The notes below the pieces were generated by a model, which did no database searches, was not told where the DNA came from, and saw only the letters and a program-made list of their open reading frames with translations. Position numbers and translations under genes: made by a program. A stretch of 64,000 nucleotides of DNA. Origin: a virus. Numbering within the stretch: position 1 is the first letter of the stretch; each line of letters begins with the position of its first letter. Below, piece after piece: positions 1-7,345 of this stretch. Location: positions 1 through 64,000 of IMG/VR virus record IMGVR_UViG_3300036985_007703; one strand, written 5' to 3'.

Positions 1-199
1 CCACGCCCCCGCCGTGTGCCTCGGCCACGACGTCCCCCTTGGCGTAGGGCGAGCACCCGCTTCCCTTGACGCGCCGCCCCCGCATGGCCGCCGCCACGCG
101 CCGCTCCTGCGCCTTGGGCGCCCCCACGTGCGCGTGGTCCCGTCCCCGGTCCTGGCGGTCCACGGCGTCCTCCGCATAGCGCTGGGGCAGGTGCCGCAT
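1..199 (-). CDS. N-terminal part of a putative PDDEXK-type nuclease, cut by the window edge
   Basis: About 66 codons are visible, starting at an ATG that overlaps the recA stop as ATGA. The stretch KGSGCSPYAKGDV resembles the SG-x-KGDV signature near the start of phage Holliday-junction-resolvase-like and VRR/PDDEXK nucleases, where the Asp of GDV is a metal ligand. That assignment rests on one short motif and is inference; the catalytic E-x-K part would lie beyond the window. Its place directly after recA fits a job in recombination or end processing. Confidence 0.5.
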   Translation of the reverse strand, partial: MRHLPQRYAEDAVDRQDRGRDHAHVGAPKAQERRVAAAMRGRRVKGSGCSPYAKGDVVAEAHGGGV

Positions 200-1539
200 C
201 AGACCCCCTTGGCCACGCCGTCGATCATGGCGGCCAGCAGGGCCTCGCGCACGCGCCACCGCGCGCCCTCCGCAAAGAGCTTCTCGGTGGCCGCCGTCTT
301 CGTGGGGCAGCGCACCGTGTCCTCGCCGGGCAACCGCACAAACCACTTCGATCCGTCCTTGCCGAAGAGCCCGTGGCGCTCCGCGAGGTCCAGGACGAAG
401 TCCCGCTCGTCGACCTGCCCCGCCTGGGGCCCCCGCACGAGCAGCGTGTAGGCCCCCGCCGCGCGGCTCGCGAACGTCTGGTTCTTCTCGCTCAGGAAGT
501 TGACCCGCACGGACTCCCCCAGCTTGATCTGGCCGTCCGCGCTCACGTCGCCCTTCGCAAACACGTCCTCCGCCTCCCAGCCGCTCGCCCAGAGCTTGAT
601 GCGCAGCATGGCCATGAAGCGCGGGGCGTGCCCCCCAGTCGTCTTCGTCTTCGGTGCCCAGGGGTCCGTCGCCATGCTGTCGCGCATCTGGTTGATCCAG
701 ATCTGGGTCAGCTCGCGCCCCCGGTAGCGGTAGAGGTCATTCGTCGCGGAGACCATGCGCCGCACGAGCCGCCCGATCAGGGCTGAGGACCCGCCCCGCT
801 TGCCCTCCTTCTCGGCCGCCTCCTCGATCTCCGCGCTCGGGATCATCGTGGCCAGGCTGTCGAGCACCATGAGGTCCACGGCCCCCGTCAGCGCCGTGGC
901 GCAGTACATGTCGATGGCCTCCTCCGCGGAGGTCGGCTGGCTGTAGTGCAGGATCCGCGCGTCCACCCCCAGCTTGGCCGCCCAGGCCCAGTCGATCTTG
1001 CCCTCGATGTTGTACAGGGCGCAGCGCAGCTCCTCGTAGGAGTTCTCGCGCATGGCCGCGATGCGCTCGCGGTACTCCACGTCCGTCTCCTGCCGGTCCT
1101 TCTTGCCCGCCTCCTGGAAGTACAAGCGCCGCGGGCGATGGGCCCCGGACCGCACGCAATCGCACTCCCCCTCCACCGCGTACTCCGCCGGCTTCACCAG
1201 CTCCCCCGACAGGGGGTCAAAGACGTCCTCGGAGATCTGCACAACCCGACGGCTGCGCGGGGGGCAATAGCAGTTCGCGCAGAGCTTCTGCGCCTCCCCG
1301 ATCGCCCGCAACGCCGTGACGGTCTTCCCGCTGTTCTCCATGCCGAACAGCTCGGTCTCGCCCCCCACCGGGATGCCCCCGCCGATCGCGAAGTCGAGCG
1401 CAAGGCTCCCCGTGGGGATGCGCCGGGTGCCCGGCGGCCGGATGGCCGTCGCTAACCCAAAGGCCCCTTGGCCGTGTTGCTTGACGATCTGCGCCTGCAG
1501 CGCCTTCAGCGCCGCGAGCCGGCTGGTCCCCTCCGCCAT
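199..1539 (-). CDS. recA: RecA/UvsX-like recombinase with a Cys-containing insert
   Basis: 446 aa. RecA-family strand-exchange ATPase: Walker A GMENSGKT at residues 66-73, Walker B LMVLD near 223-227, the QIWINQMRDS segment and the DNA-binding loop 2 signature TTGGHAPRF at about 300-308. It should form filaments on ssDNA for recombination-dependent replication and repair. It is about 100 residues longer than bacterial RecA; the extra length sits after Walker A, where residues 85-165 hold Cys87, Cys90, Cys92 and Cys126, Cys128, arranged as if to bind zinc, followed by a charged helix. The ATG has a clear context and the gene follows the Gp157-like gene by 7 bases, a pairing seen in many phages. 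RecA identity is firm; zinc binding is inference. Confidence 0.93.
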   Translation of the reverse strand: MAEGTSRLAALKALQAQIVKQHGQGAFGLATAIRPPGTRRIPTGSLALDFAIGGGIPVGGETELFGMENSGKTVTALRAIGEAQKLCANCYCPPRSRRVVQISEDVFDPLSGELVKPAEYAVEGECDCVRSGAHRPRRLYFQEAGKKDRQETDVEYRERIAAMRENSYEELRCALYNIEGKIDWAWAAKLGVDARILHYSQPTSAEEAIDMYCATALTGAVDLMVLDSLATMIPSAEIEEAAEKEGKRGGSSALIGRLVRRMVSATNDLYRYRGRELTQIWINQMRDSMATDPWAPKTKTTGGHAPRFMAMLRIKLWASGWEAEDVFAKGDVSADGQIKLGESVRVNFLSEKNQTFASRAAGAYTLLVRGPQAGQVDERDFVLDLAERHGLFGKDGSKWFVRLPGEDTVRCPTKTAATEKLFAEGARWRVREALLAAMIDGVAKGV

Positions 1540-1546
1540 GGTGCCC

Positions 1547-2107
1547 TCACTTCACCTGCAGGCAGGTCTTGTTCGTGATCAGCTTCGCACCCTCGACGGT
1601 TTTGCCCGCCTTGAGGCGGTCGCCGATGGCCTTCTTGTTGAGCTTGGGCTCCCACGTCACGATCTCCGCGTCGTCCTTGTGCAGCTTGGCGAAGACGTCC
1701 GGTTCCTCGATGTCGACCGAGGCCGGGTTCTTCTTGATCAGGACGCTCGCATAGTTCTCGGTCTCCAGCTTCTGGACCTTCGCGATCTCCATCGCCGCCT
1801 TCACGTAGTCGTAGAGCCGGACCTGCTGCGCCTCCAGGGAGCGTGCGTGCTCGGTCAGGGAATTTGCCCGGTCGCGGAACATGCGCGCCCGCGTCCACGC
1901 CTCATCGCCCACCCAGAGGCAGCGGTCGATCTTCGTGGCGAGGTCGCCCTCGGCCGCCTGCAGCTCCGCGAACAGGGCGTCGGTGACCTCGCCGTCCAGC
2001 TCGTCGATCGCGAACAGCACCTCGCGGAACCGCGCCACGATCTCCATCAAGCTCGGTTTCTTGCTGGGGGCCACGGTAGTTTCAGTGCTTGCTTGCGTTG
2101 CGTCCAT
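1547..2107 (-). CDS. Siphovirus Gp157-like protein
   Basis: 186 aa, largely helical. The central part (CLWVGDEAWTRARMFRDRAN, then LEAQQVRLYDYVKAAMEI) followed by ETENYASVLIKKNPASVDI and a C-terminal W-x-P-x-LNKKAI is the pattern of the Siphovirus Gp157 family (PF05565), proteins commonly encoded beside phage recombinases; Gp157 was reported to relate to phage resistance in Streptococcus but its biochemical role is unclear. I prefer ATG 2107 over GTG 2116 because the SD GGAAGGG lies 9 bases before it. First gene of the operon that ends with recA and the partial nuclease. Confidence 0.75.
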   Translation of the reverse strand: MDATQASTETTVAPSKKPSLMEIVARFREVLFAIDELDGEVTDALFAELQAAEGDLATKIDRCLWVGDEAWTRARMFRDRANSLTEHARSLEAQQVRLYDYVKAAMEIAKVQKLETENYASVLIKKNPASVDIEEPDVFAKLHKDDAEIVTWEPKLNKKAIGDRLKAGKTVEGAKLITNKTCLQVK

Positions 2108-2122
2108 GACATCCACCCTTCC

Positions 2123-2137
2123 GCGCCCCTCGGGCGC
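2123..2137 (-). other. Leader stem-loop of the Gp157-recA operon
   Basis: GCGCCC-CTC-GGGCGC, a 6-bp perfect stem lying between the predicted transcription start and the SD of the Gp157-like gene. Similar stem-loops sit in the leaders of most other operons in the window. Confidence 0.55.
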
Positions 2138-2164
2138 TGGTTGACAAATCCGCCGACCTGTTTT

Positions 2165-2194
2165 TGTCTACACCCCCGCGAGGGTGTTTGTCAA
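2165..2194 (-). promoter_or_regulatory. Sigma70-type promoter of the Gp157-recA operon
   Basis: On the minus strand GTTGACAAAC gives a consensus -35 TTGACA (2194-2189), an 18-base spacer and a -10 TAGACA (2170-2165). The same extended -35 recurs upstream of at least eight operons here. On the plus strand at 2141 a second copy, TTGACAAAT, faces it, so the two form an inverted pair that could also be an operator. Confidence 0.7.
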
Positions 2195-2200
2195 CGATTT

Positions 2201-2434
2201 TTAGCGGGGATCGATCGCCCGCACGGCCCCCGCCGTCAGCTCGCTCGTGCGCACCAGATAGGCCACGATGTCGTCCTCGCGCGGGTCACAGCGCTCGACC
2301 GCCACCCAGTCCCGCGACCGGAACGCGAGCACGCGGTGGGGGCGCCCCTGCCACCCCACGAGCTGCCCCACGCGGAGCCCCGCCACCCGCCGCCGGACGG
2401 GGGGGGCCTCCACCTCGGCCTCATGCCGAGGCAT
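2201..2434 (-). CDS. Hypothetical 77-aa protein
   Basis: No family recognised. The readable product starts MPRHEAEVEAPPVRRRV and has a beta-rich middle (GLRVGQLVGWQGRPHRVLAF, RDWVAVERCDP) that looks like a small SH3-like barrel or KOW-like fold; this is only an impression. ATG 2434 overlaps the end of the MT-A70 gene by 14 bases, which supports translational coupling; extending the frame upstream would give low-quality shadow sequence. Confidence 0.6.
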   Translation of the reverse strand: MPRHEAEVEAPPVRRRVAGLRVGQLVGWQGRPHRVLAFRSRDWVAVERCDPREDDIVAYLVRTSELTAGAVRAIDPR

Positions 2435-3098
2435 GGGCACCAGGAACAGGAAGGGCTTGATCGGCTGGTCTGGCGTTATGCGGCTCACGGCTCCCCAGGA
2501 CCGCGCGGATGTCGCGGCCATCTCCTGGCAGATCCAAGCCGATCCCATGCCACCCGTCAACCTTCTCGCGCGCGAACAGCTCCACGCGGCGCTGCGGCCC
2601 GTAAAGGCGCTGGATGCGCCGCGCCACTTCGTAGGGCTTCGCGCTGTGCGGCCCCAGTTGGCACTGCACGCACTCCGCCTCCAGGGTCTCCACCTCCTGG
2701 GCAATCCCGGCGTCCACGCGGGAGATGCCCTTGCCCCGCGCCCCCATGAGGACGTACTCGTAGCAACTCCGCGTGTGGCGCCCCATCCCGGTCATCGGCG
2801 TGCCCTTGGGGTAGACCTTGCGCCACACAAACAGCATCGTCTTGTACTCGAACCCCCACGCCGCCATCACCGCAAGGGCCTCGCGCATGAGGGGCCCCGT
2901 GGCCCACATCGCGCAGATCGCGTGCGGCGCGCAGATCCTCGGCACGTCCAGCGCGCAGAGGTCGGGGAGCTTCAACAGGGGGTACTGGAACGCCGCCCCG
3001 CGCGCGCCCGCCGCCCCCTTGTCCGCATAGGTCCACGGGCAGTCCGCCAGCACCACGTCGAAGGGCCCCGCGTCCTCGGGGCGCGCCAGGGGGCCCAT
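2421..3098 (-). CDS. MT-A70 family DNA adenine N6-methyltransferase
   Basis: 225 aa. The N-terminus has FDVVLADCPWTY, matching the DPPW catalytic motif of MT-A70 enzymes with Cys in place of the first Pro, then YPLLKLPDLCAL, WATGPLMREAL, YKTMLFVWRKV and GRHTRSCYEYVLMGARG, the usual order of this family including the SAM-contacting C-terminal part SAKPYEVARRIQRLYG. It likely methylates adenine in phage DNA, as protection or regulation. ATG 3098 overlaps the previous stop (ATGA) and has the SD GAGGTG 8 bases upstream, so it is preferred over GTG 3107. Whether the CPW variant keeps activity cannot be told from sequence. Confidence 0.85.
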   Translation of the reverse strand: MGPLARPEDAGPFDVVLADCPWTYADKGAAGARGAAFQYPLLKLPDLCALDVPRICAPHAICAMWATGPLMREALAVMAAWGFEYKTMLFVWRKVYPKGTPMTGMGRHTRSCYEYVLMGARGKGISRVDAGIAQEVETLEAECVQCQLGPHSAKPYEVARRIQRLYGPQRRVELFAREKVDGWHGIGLDLPGDGRDIRAVLGSREPHNARPADQALPVPGAHASA

Positions 3099-3478
3099 CA
3101 CCCGCACCTCGCCGCGTAGCGGCCCCGTGGCCCCGCCCGCCGCGCCTGCGCCGCGCCCCCGGCCGCCAGCTTCGCCCGCGCCCGCGCCGCCGCCCGCTTC
3201 TCCTCACGGAGCGCCTGCCGCGGGGCATCCACCTCCGCGCACGGCGGCGCCAGGTAGGCCACCCCCTTGTGCGGGGTCTCCGCCTCCACGAGGTAACGGT
3301 CCTCCAGCGGGCTCATGGGCGCCGCATGCAGGGCGCTCATCCGCGTCCCCGCCGGCACATAAATGTAGGCGGAACGCCCCGCCGGCACGATCGCGACCAC
3401 GCGCCCCTCGCGCGCCTCGCTGCGCCCGCGCGGCACCCAGCGCAGGACGTCCCCCACCGCATACTTGTGCAAGTCCAT
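3098..3478 (-). CDS. Hypothetical 126-aa protein
   Basis: Starts MDLHKYAVGDVLRWVPRG with an ATGA overlap on the gene before it. The first 90 residues are beta-rich (GRVVAIVPAGRSAYIYVPAG, GVAYLAPPC) and the tail is Arg/Ala-rich and basic. No family recognised; the fold impression is a small barrel with a nucleic-acid-binding tail, which is inference only. Confidence 0.7.
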   Translation of the reverse strand: MDLHKYAVGDVLRWVPRGRSEAREGRVVAIVPAGRSAYIYVPAGTRMSALHAAPMSPLEDRYLVEAETPHKGVAYLAPPCAEVDAPRQALREEKRAAARARAKLAAGGAAQARRAGPRGRYAARCG

Positions 3479-3876
3479 CACTTCTCCTTGGGCGCCTTCC
3501 GCGCCCGCTTCGCCGCGGGCTTCGCAACCCGCTTCCGCGCCGGCTTGGCGGCCTCCACGGCCTGGGCCCGCGCCTCCGCCTCGATCCCCAGGAGCGTCTG
3601 GTCCGCCCACGTGTATAGGTGGTCCCACCGCCACTCCGGCACCCCCGTCATGGGGACCACCACCGTGGCCCGCGCCTCCCCGCGCACGATCAGCGTGGCC
3701 TCCAGCGTGACCTCGGCGTCCGCGGCGAGCCGGTTCGCCGTATAGAGGACCGTCAGCATCACCCCCAGCTTGGGGTCCCCGTCGATCGCGTAGGTCTCCG
3801 TCCACTGCACGGGGCGGCGCGCGAACGCCACCCAGTTGCGCTGCGGGATCTCAGCTACCTGCTCATCAGTTGTCAT
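3478..3876 (-). CDS. Hypothetical 132-aa protein with basic Lys/Arg/Ala tail
   Basis: The body has alternating beta segments (VMLTVLYTANRL, VTLEATLIVRGEARATVVV) and the last 30 residues are an AKPAxKR repeat-like basic tail typical of DNA-binding extensions. Function unknown. ATG 3876 lies 4 bases after the stop of the upstream gene; a TTG at 3888 is the alternative. Confidence 0.7.
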   Translation of the reverse strand: MTTDEQVAEIPQRNWVAFARRPVQWTETYAIDGDPKLGVMLTVLYTANRLAADAEVTLEATLIVRGEARATVVVPMTGVPEWRWDHLYTWADQTLLGIEAEARAQAVEAAKPARKRVAKPAAKRARKAPKEK

Positions 3877-3880
3877 GGTC

Positions 3881-4510
3881 TCACACAAGCGTCGTCACCT
3901 GCCCCCCGCGGGCAAGCCGCACCTGCTCCTTGATCTGCACCGCGAGCCAGTCCTGGATCGCGCTCATCGCCGCCGTGGCGTCCGCCGCATCGTCGAGGGG
4001 CTCCGTACACCCCACCTCGGCGCGCACGAACTCAAAGCAATTCTCCATGCGCGGGATCTTCTTGACCGTGCACCCGTAGGTCACGCCGATCACGCGCGCC
4101 CAGCACGCCGACGGGAACGTCAAGGTGGGCGTCGGGGGCTTGTAGTCCTTGTCGGCATGCACCCACGCGATCTCCGCGTCGAGCACCCCGCGCGCGGCCC
4201 CCGCCAGCGCCTCGAACTGCGCCGTGCGGTCCCCGTCCAGCGCAAACCGCGCTTCCAATCGCACCTGCACGCGGATGAACTCCTTGGGCCGGATCTCCGT
4301 CGTGGCCTGCGCCTCGACCATGAGCTGCCGCCCCCCCGTGGCCTGCTCGGACGCCCGCGCCGGCGCCGTCATCACGGTCTGCGTGGGCGCGCGGCCCGGC
4401 TGCGCGTTGGCGTGGACCCCGGCCGTGGCGCGGATCACCGTCGCCTGGGCCTTGAGGTTGGCCAACTTGCGGTTCTTCTTGCTGTTTTTCTTGGCTTTTT
4501 TGCCGCTCAT
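3881..4510 (-). CDS. Hypothetical 209-aa protein, first gene of its operon
   Basis: The N-terminus MSGKKAKKNSKKNRK is strongly basic, followed by a low-complexity Ala/Thr linker and a globular C-terminal half with two Cys (ACWARVIGVTYGCTV, ENCFEFV). Family not recognised. ATG 4510 is chosen because the SD GGAGGACACG stands in front of it; the promoter and leader hairpin upstream match the other early operons. Confidence 0.7.
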   Translation of the reverse strand: MSGKKAKKNSKKNRKLANLKAQATVIRATAGVHANAQPGRAPTQTVMTAPARASEQATGGRQLMVEAQATTEIRPKEFIRVQVRLEARFALDGDRTAQFEALAGAARGVLDAEIAWVHADKDYKPPTPTLTFPSACWARVIGVTYGCTVKKIPRMENCFEFVRAEVGCTEPLDDAADATAAMSAIQDWLAVQIKEQVRLARGGQVTTLV

Positions 4511-4533
4511 CGTGTCCTCCAAGAGGTTCCGGC

Positions 4534-4554
4534 GGCCCCGCACAGTACGGGGCC
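4534..4554 (-). other. Leader stem-loop
   Basis: GGCCCCG-N7-CGGGGCC: a 7-bp GC stem directly after the predicted transcription start of the 4510 operon. Confidence 0.6.
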
Positions 4555-4561
4555 TGCCCAC

Positions 4562-4590
4562 AACGTAACCGCTCGCTCGCGGTTTGTCAA
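4562..4590 (-). promoter_or_regulatory. Sigma70-type promoter of the 4510 operon
   Basis: GTTGACAAACC with -35 TTGACA (4590-4585), exactly 17 bases, then -10 TACGTT (4567-4562). Same extended -35 as the other early promoters. Confidence 0.75.
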
Positions 4591-4607
4591 CGCACCGCCG
4601 GCACGCA

Positions 4608-5135
4608 TCAGACCTCGGCCAGCGCCCCGATGGCCCGCCAGCGCCCCTCGATCATCCCCCGCAGGCGCTCGGGGTGCAGCACCTGCCGCCGCTTGTCGGG
4701 GTAGCGCTCGTGGTAGGTCTCCAGCGCCGCCACCACCCCGATGATCTGGTCCCTGGAGTAGAGCGCGCGCCCCCCCCGCGTGCGGTACGGCGTCGGCGGG
4801 AAGATCCCGCGCCGCGCCCAGTCCTGCACGGTGTCCCGCGAGAGCCCCAACGACACGGCCATGGCCGCCAGCGAGTAGCCGCGCACCGGCCCCGCGGGCC
4901 CCTCGCACACGACCCCCGGCGCGGCCTCCGCGGCCTGCTGTGCCCGATCCCGCGCCCGCCGATGGCGCTCCTTCGAGGCCGTCGAGGCATCGCGGATCGC
5001 CTTGCGGTACGCCTCGTCCTCCTCGTACCGCCGCCGCTTCGCCTCGGCCAGCTCCTCGCGGCGCGTCAAATAGTACTGCTGTTGGTACGCCGTCCGGTCC
5101 GGCGGCGTCCGCTCGCCTGTCTTGTCCGCTGTCAC
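4608..5135 (-). CDS. MerR/HTH_17-like DNA-binding protein
   Basis: 175 aa. The N-terminal 75 residues are a charged helix (AYQQQYYLTRREELAEAKRR). Residues about 85-130 read SLAAMAVSLGLSRDTVQDWA then GRALYSRDQI, the winged-helix pattern of MerR-like and excisionase-type regulators: recognition helix, wing and a helix that reads the initiation of the next domain. Probably a phage transcription regulator. Starts at GTG 5135. Which promoters it controls is not evident; the shared TTGACAAACC sites are obvious candidates. Confidence 0.75.
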   Translation of the reverse strand: MTADKTGERTPPDRTAYQQQYYLTRREELAEAKRRRYEEDEAYRKAIRDASTASKERHRRARDRAQQAAEAAPGVVCEGPAGPVRGYSLAAMAVSLGLSRDTVQDWARRGIFPPTPYRTRGGRALYSRDQIIGVVAALETYHERYPDKRRQVLHPERLRGMIEGRWRAIGALAEV

Positions 5136-5174
5136 ACCCCGATCCTCTCACAACCACGCGCCTGCGCCACGGCA

Positions 5175-5203
5175 TCCTTAACCTACCGCTGGAGGTTTGT
5201 CAA
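5175..5203 (-). promoter_or_regulatory. Sigma70-type promoter of the HTH gene
   Basis: -35 TTGACA (5203-5198), 17 bases, -10 TAAGGA (5180-5175). The -10 box overlaps the stop codon of the helicase gene upstream, so the site sits partly inside coding sequence. Confidence 0.65.
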
Positions 5204-6713
5204 CGCTCAAGCGCCCCTGCCCCTCCTCCCCCGGCAGCGCCACCCCCATGCGGCGGTAGAGCTTGTCCCGCCCCCGCGCCTTGCGCTCGCTCCACGCCAC
5301 CTCGGGATCCCGCACGTCCACCACCACCGGCGTGGGCTTGCCCGTGCACTGCCCCGCCCGCCAGGGGCAGTAGTGGGCGCACTTCTCGGGGGCCGGCGTG
5401 CACCACCGCCGCACCCGGCCGATCGCCTGCTCCGCATCCCCCAGGGGGGTCGCCAGCACGATCACGTCCAGGGCGGACACGTCGAGGCCCTCCGCGACGA
5501 GCTGGATCGTGCAGAGCAGCACGTTCGCGCGCTCCGCCTCCCGCAGCTCCTCGCGCGTCAGGGTGCGCTTGGCCTCCCCCTCCTCCCCGGTGAACCACTG
5601 CCCCGTGTAGGGCGCGATGGCCACCGGGAACGGCGGCGGCGCCACCTCCAGGATCTTGCGCAGGTCCGCGCGGAGCGCCCGCAGGTGCTCCAGCCGATGG
5701 CTCACGACCATCACCTTGCGCCCCTTGCGCACCGCGATGGCGATGTCCTCCGCGATGTGCCGCGTGCGCGCCGCGTCCTCCCCGAGCTGGCTGATCACCT
5801 GCGCGCTGTTCATGCGCATCGCGCTCACCCGGTAGTCCCCGCGCCGGATCCCCGTCAGCTCGCTGTCCGACTGCAGGAGGCGCACCCCGAACGGCATCGA
5901 CTGGGCCTGCATGGTGTGCAGGATCGGCCCGATGTGGTGGAAGAACACGGGCTCCGCCCGATCCGCGCGCCGCGGCGTCGCCGAGAGCCCCAGGCGGTAC
6001 GCCGCCGTGAAGCGGTGCGCCACGCTGCTCCAGACCTCGGACCCCACGTGGTGCATCTCGTCGACCACGAACAGCCCGAAGGCCTCGTACAGGGCGCGCG
6101 GGTAGCGCTGCGTCTGCACATCCTTGGCCAGGGACTGGATCATGGCGATCACGAAGTCCTTGTCACGGTAGTCGCAGGTGTCCTGGCGCACCACGCCGAT
6201 CCGCGCATCCGGCAGCACGTCCCGGATGCGGGCCGCCCACTGCTCCAGGAAGAACTCCTTGTGGACCACCACGAGCGTGGCCCGCCCCAGGCGCCGCGCT
6301 AGCTCCACGGCCAGGATCGTCTTCCCGCTCCCGCAGCCCGCGCAGAGGATGCCCCCGCCCCAGGGGTGCGCCGTGAGGCGGTGCTCCAGCACGGCCAGGG
6401 CCTCCGCCTGCTGCGCGAAGGGGCCGTCCGCCCGGTAGCGCGAGGCCATGCGCTGCATGGGCTGCCCCATGCTCACCTGGACGATCTCCTCGTTCTGTCC
6501 CTTGGCCGAGGCGCGGTAGAACCCGCGCGGCACCCCGAAGAGCCCCACCTCGGGGCGGTCCCGGTAGAGCATGAGGGGCTTGGGCTGCGCGACCCCCGCC
6601 ACGTCCGTGGTCAGGATCGGCTGCACGGTCAGCGCCGTGCGGAGCGCCCGTAGGTTGCCCTCGCTCAGCGCCCCCCGCTCCAGCCACGCCCACCCGTCGA
6701 TAATCACGCGCAT
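5178..6713 (-). CDS. Superfamily II DEAD/DEAH-type DNA helicase
   Basis: 511 aa. Motif I GCGSGKT at 126-132, motif II DEMHH near 218-222, motif III LSATP near 243-247 and motif VI QAIGRVRRW near the C-terminus; an Arg-rich segment RMASRYRADGPFAQQAEAL precedes motif I as in UvsW/RecG-like phage helicases. After motif VI there is a compact Cys/His cluster (WCTPAPEKCAHYCPWRAGQC) that looks like a zinc site. A role in fork remodelling or replication is likely. ATG 6713 chosen (GAGG 8 bases before it); further extension would run into the tRNA gene. Confidence 0.88.
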   Translation of the reverse strand: MRVIIDGWAWLERGALSEGNLRALRTALTVQPILTTDVAGVAQPKPLMLYRDRPEVGLFGVPRGFYRASAKGQNEEIVQVSMGQPMQRMASRYRADGPFAQQAEALAVLEHRLTAHPWGGGILCAGCGSGKTILAVELARRLGRATLVVVHKEFFLEQWAARIRDVLPDARIGVVRQDTCDYRDKDFVIAMIQSLAKDVQTQRYPRALYEAFGLFVVDEMHHVGSEVWSSVAHRFTAAYRLGLSATPRRADRAEPVFFHHIGPILHTMQAQSMPFGVRLLQSDSELTGIRRGDYRVSAMRMNSAQVISQLGEDAARTRHIAEDIAIAVRKGRKVMVVSHRLEHLRALRADLRKILEVAPPPFPVAIAPYTGQWFTGEEGEAKRTLTREELREAERANVLLCTIQLVAEGLDVSALDVIVLATPLGDAEQAIGRVRRWCTPAPEKCAHYCPWRAGQCTGKPTPVVVDVRDPEVAWSERKARGRDKLYRRMGVALPGEEGQGRLSVDKPPAVG

Positions 6714-6736
6714 GGATCGCCTCATCCCCCTGCCTG

Positions 6737-6809
6737 TAGACCAGCACGGAATCGAACCGTGGACACGCGGATTAAGAATCCGCTGCTCTACCATCTGAGC
6801 TACTGGTCC
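6737..6809 (-). tRNA. tRNA-Lys (anticodon CUU)
   Basis: 73 nt cloverleaf: acceptor GGACCAG pairing with CTGGTCT, D arm GCTC...GAGC, anticodon stem GCGGA/TCCGC with loop TTCTTAA (anticodon CTT), T arm CACGG-TTCGATT-CCGTG, discriminator A. CCA is not encoded (next bases are CAG). It decodes AAG, the main Lys codon in this GC-rich genome. It is 93 bases downstream of the tmRNA and probably comes from the same transcript. Confidence 0.95.
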
Positions 6810-6902
6810 AAACCGCGAGCCCAGTGCTACAGCGCTCGCTGCTCTACGGCTGTCGCCGGCCTCCACCAGGGCACCCGTTTACGGTACGGGTCCGGGACCG
6901 CG
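6810..6902 (-). other. Spacer between tmRNA and tRNA-Lys
   Basis: No gene seen. It contains a stem-loop ACCCGT-ACCGTAA-ACGGGT just after the tmRNA 3' end and a GC-rich stretch before the tRNA; probably a processing spacer. Confidence 0.5.
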
Positions 6903-7249
6903 TGGACTCGCCGAGAATCGAACTCGGGTCCGCCCGCGCCGCCAACGAAATCTCGTCCACAGGCTTGGCGATGTCGATGCGCCGGCCGCGGCCCATCGCG
7001 AGCCCACGTCCGCTGTGCCCCCGTGCCTTAGGCGACCCTACCTGGGGCCTCTCCGGTCGCCGCACCCTGCTTGATGACGCCGCATCGGCCCCTCCAGGGG
7101 GAAGGGACCGGGCGACGGGTCACGGCTCACGCCGCGGCCTGATACTCCTGCTGTTTGGCATTCGTATGGTGGCGCCTCTGTGCCCTGTGAGCGCCATCAG
7201 GGGCCTGCGACCTCGCCCTTGGCCCGAGCGTCGAAACCATGTCGAGCCC
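6903..7249 (-). ncRNA. ssrA: Phage-encoded tmRNA (transfer-messenger RNA)
   Basis: About 347 nt. The 5' end GGGCTCGACATGGTTTCGACG matches the conserved tmRNA start, and the 3' end carries CCGAG-TTCGATT-CTCGG then CGAGTCC and discriminator A; GGGCTCG pairs with CGAGTCC (one G-U) as the acceptor stem. In the middle, positions 7162-7127 encode the tag NAKQQEYQAAA followed by TGA, with hydrophobic/Ala C-terminus like other proteolysis tags. CCA is not encoded. It should rescue stalled ribosomes and mark products for proteases. A 20-bp palindrome stands 7 bases before the 5' end, and a terminator just upstream of that, so the RNA must be made by read-through or by a promoter in the 3' end of the preceding gene. 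Exact resume codon is not certain. Confidence 0.9.
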
Positions 7250-7256
7250 TCGTTCC

Positions 7257-7276
7257 CTGCGCACGCGCGTGCGCAG
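7257..7276. repeat. 20-bp perfect palindrome
   Basis: CTGCGCACGCGCGTGCGCAG, self-complementary over its whole length, immediately upstream of the tmRNA 5' end; a member of the palindrome set found in intergenic gaps across the window. Confidence 0.8.
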
Positions 7277-7278
7277 CC

Positions 7279-7334
7279 AAAAAAGCGCGGGACGGCCGAC
7301 CGAGGTTGGGAGTGAGAACAATCGGCCGCCCCGC
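7279..7334 (-). terminator. Rho-independent terminator after the ssDNA-binding-protein gene
   Basis: On the minus strand a 13-bp stem (GCGGGGCGGCCGA with TCGGCCGTCCCGC, one G-U) closes a 22-base loop and is followed by GCTTTTTT. Confidence 0.7.
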
Positions 7335-7345
7335 ACAAACACCGC

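Noticed and set aside
14-451. Open reading frames on the plus strand across much of the window
   Set aside because: They run antisense to well-supported minus-strand genes, lack SD sequences and have Arg/Pro/His-rich compositions typical of shadows in high-GC DNA.
2140-2166. Plus-strand promoter TTGACA at 2141
   Set aside because: No reasonable -10 at 17 bases and no plus-strand gene downstream; kept only as a possible operator half.
5178-6866. N-terminal extension of the SF2 helicase through the tRNA-Lys gene
   Set aside because: The extension translates the tRNA and contains no helicase sequence; ATG 6713 has a better ribosome binding site.
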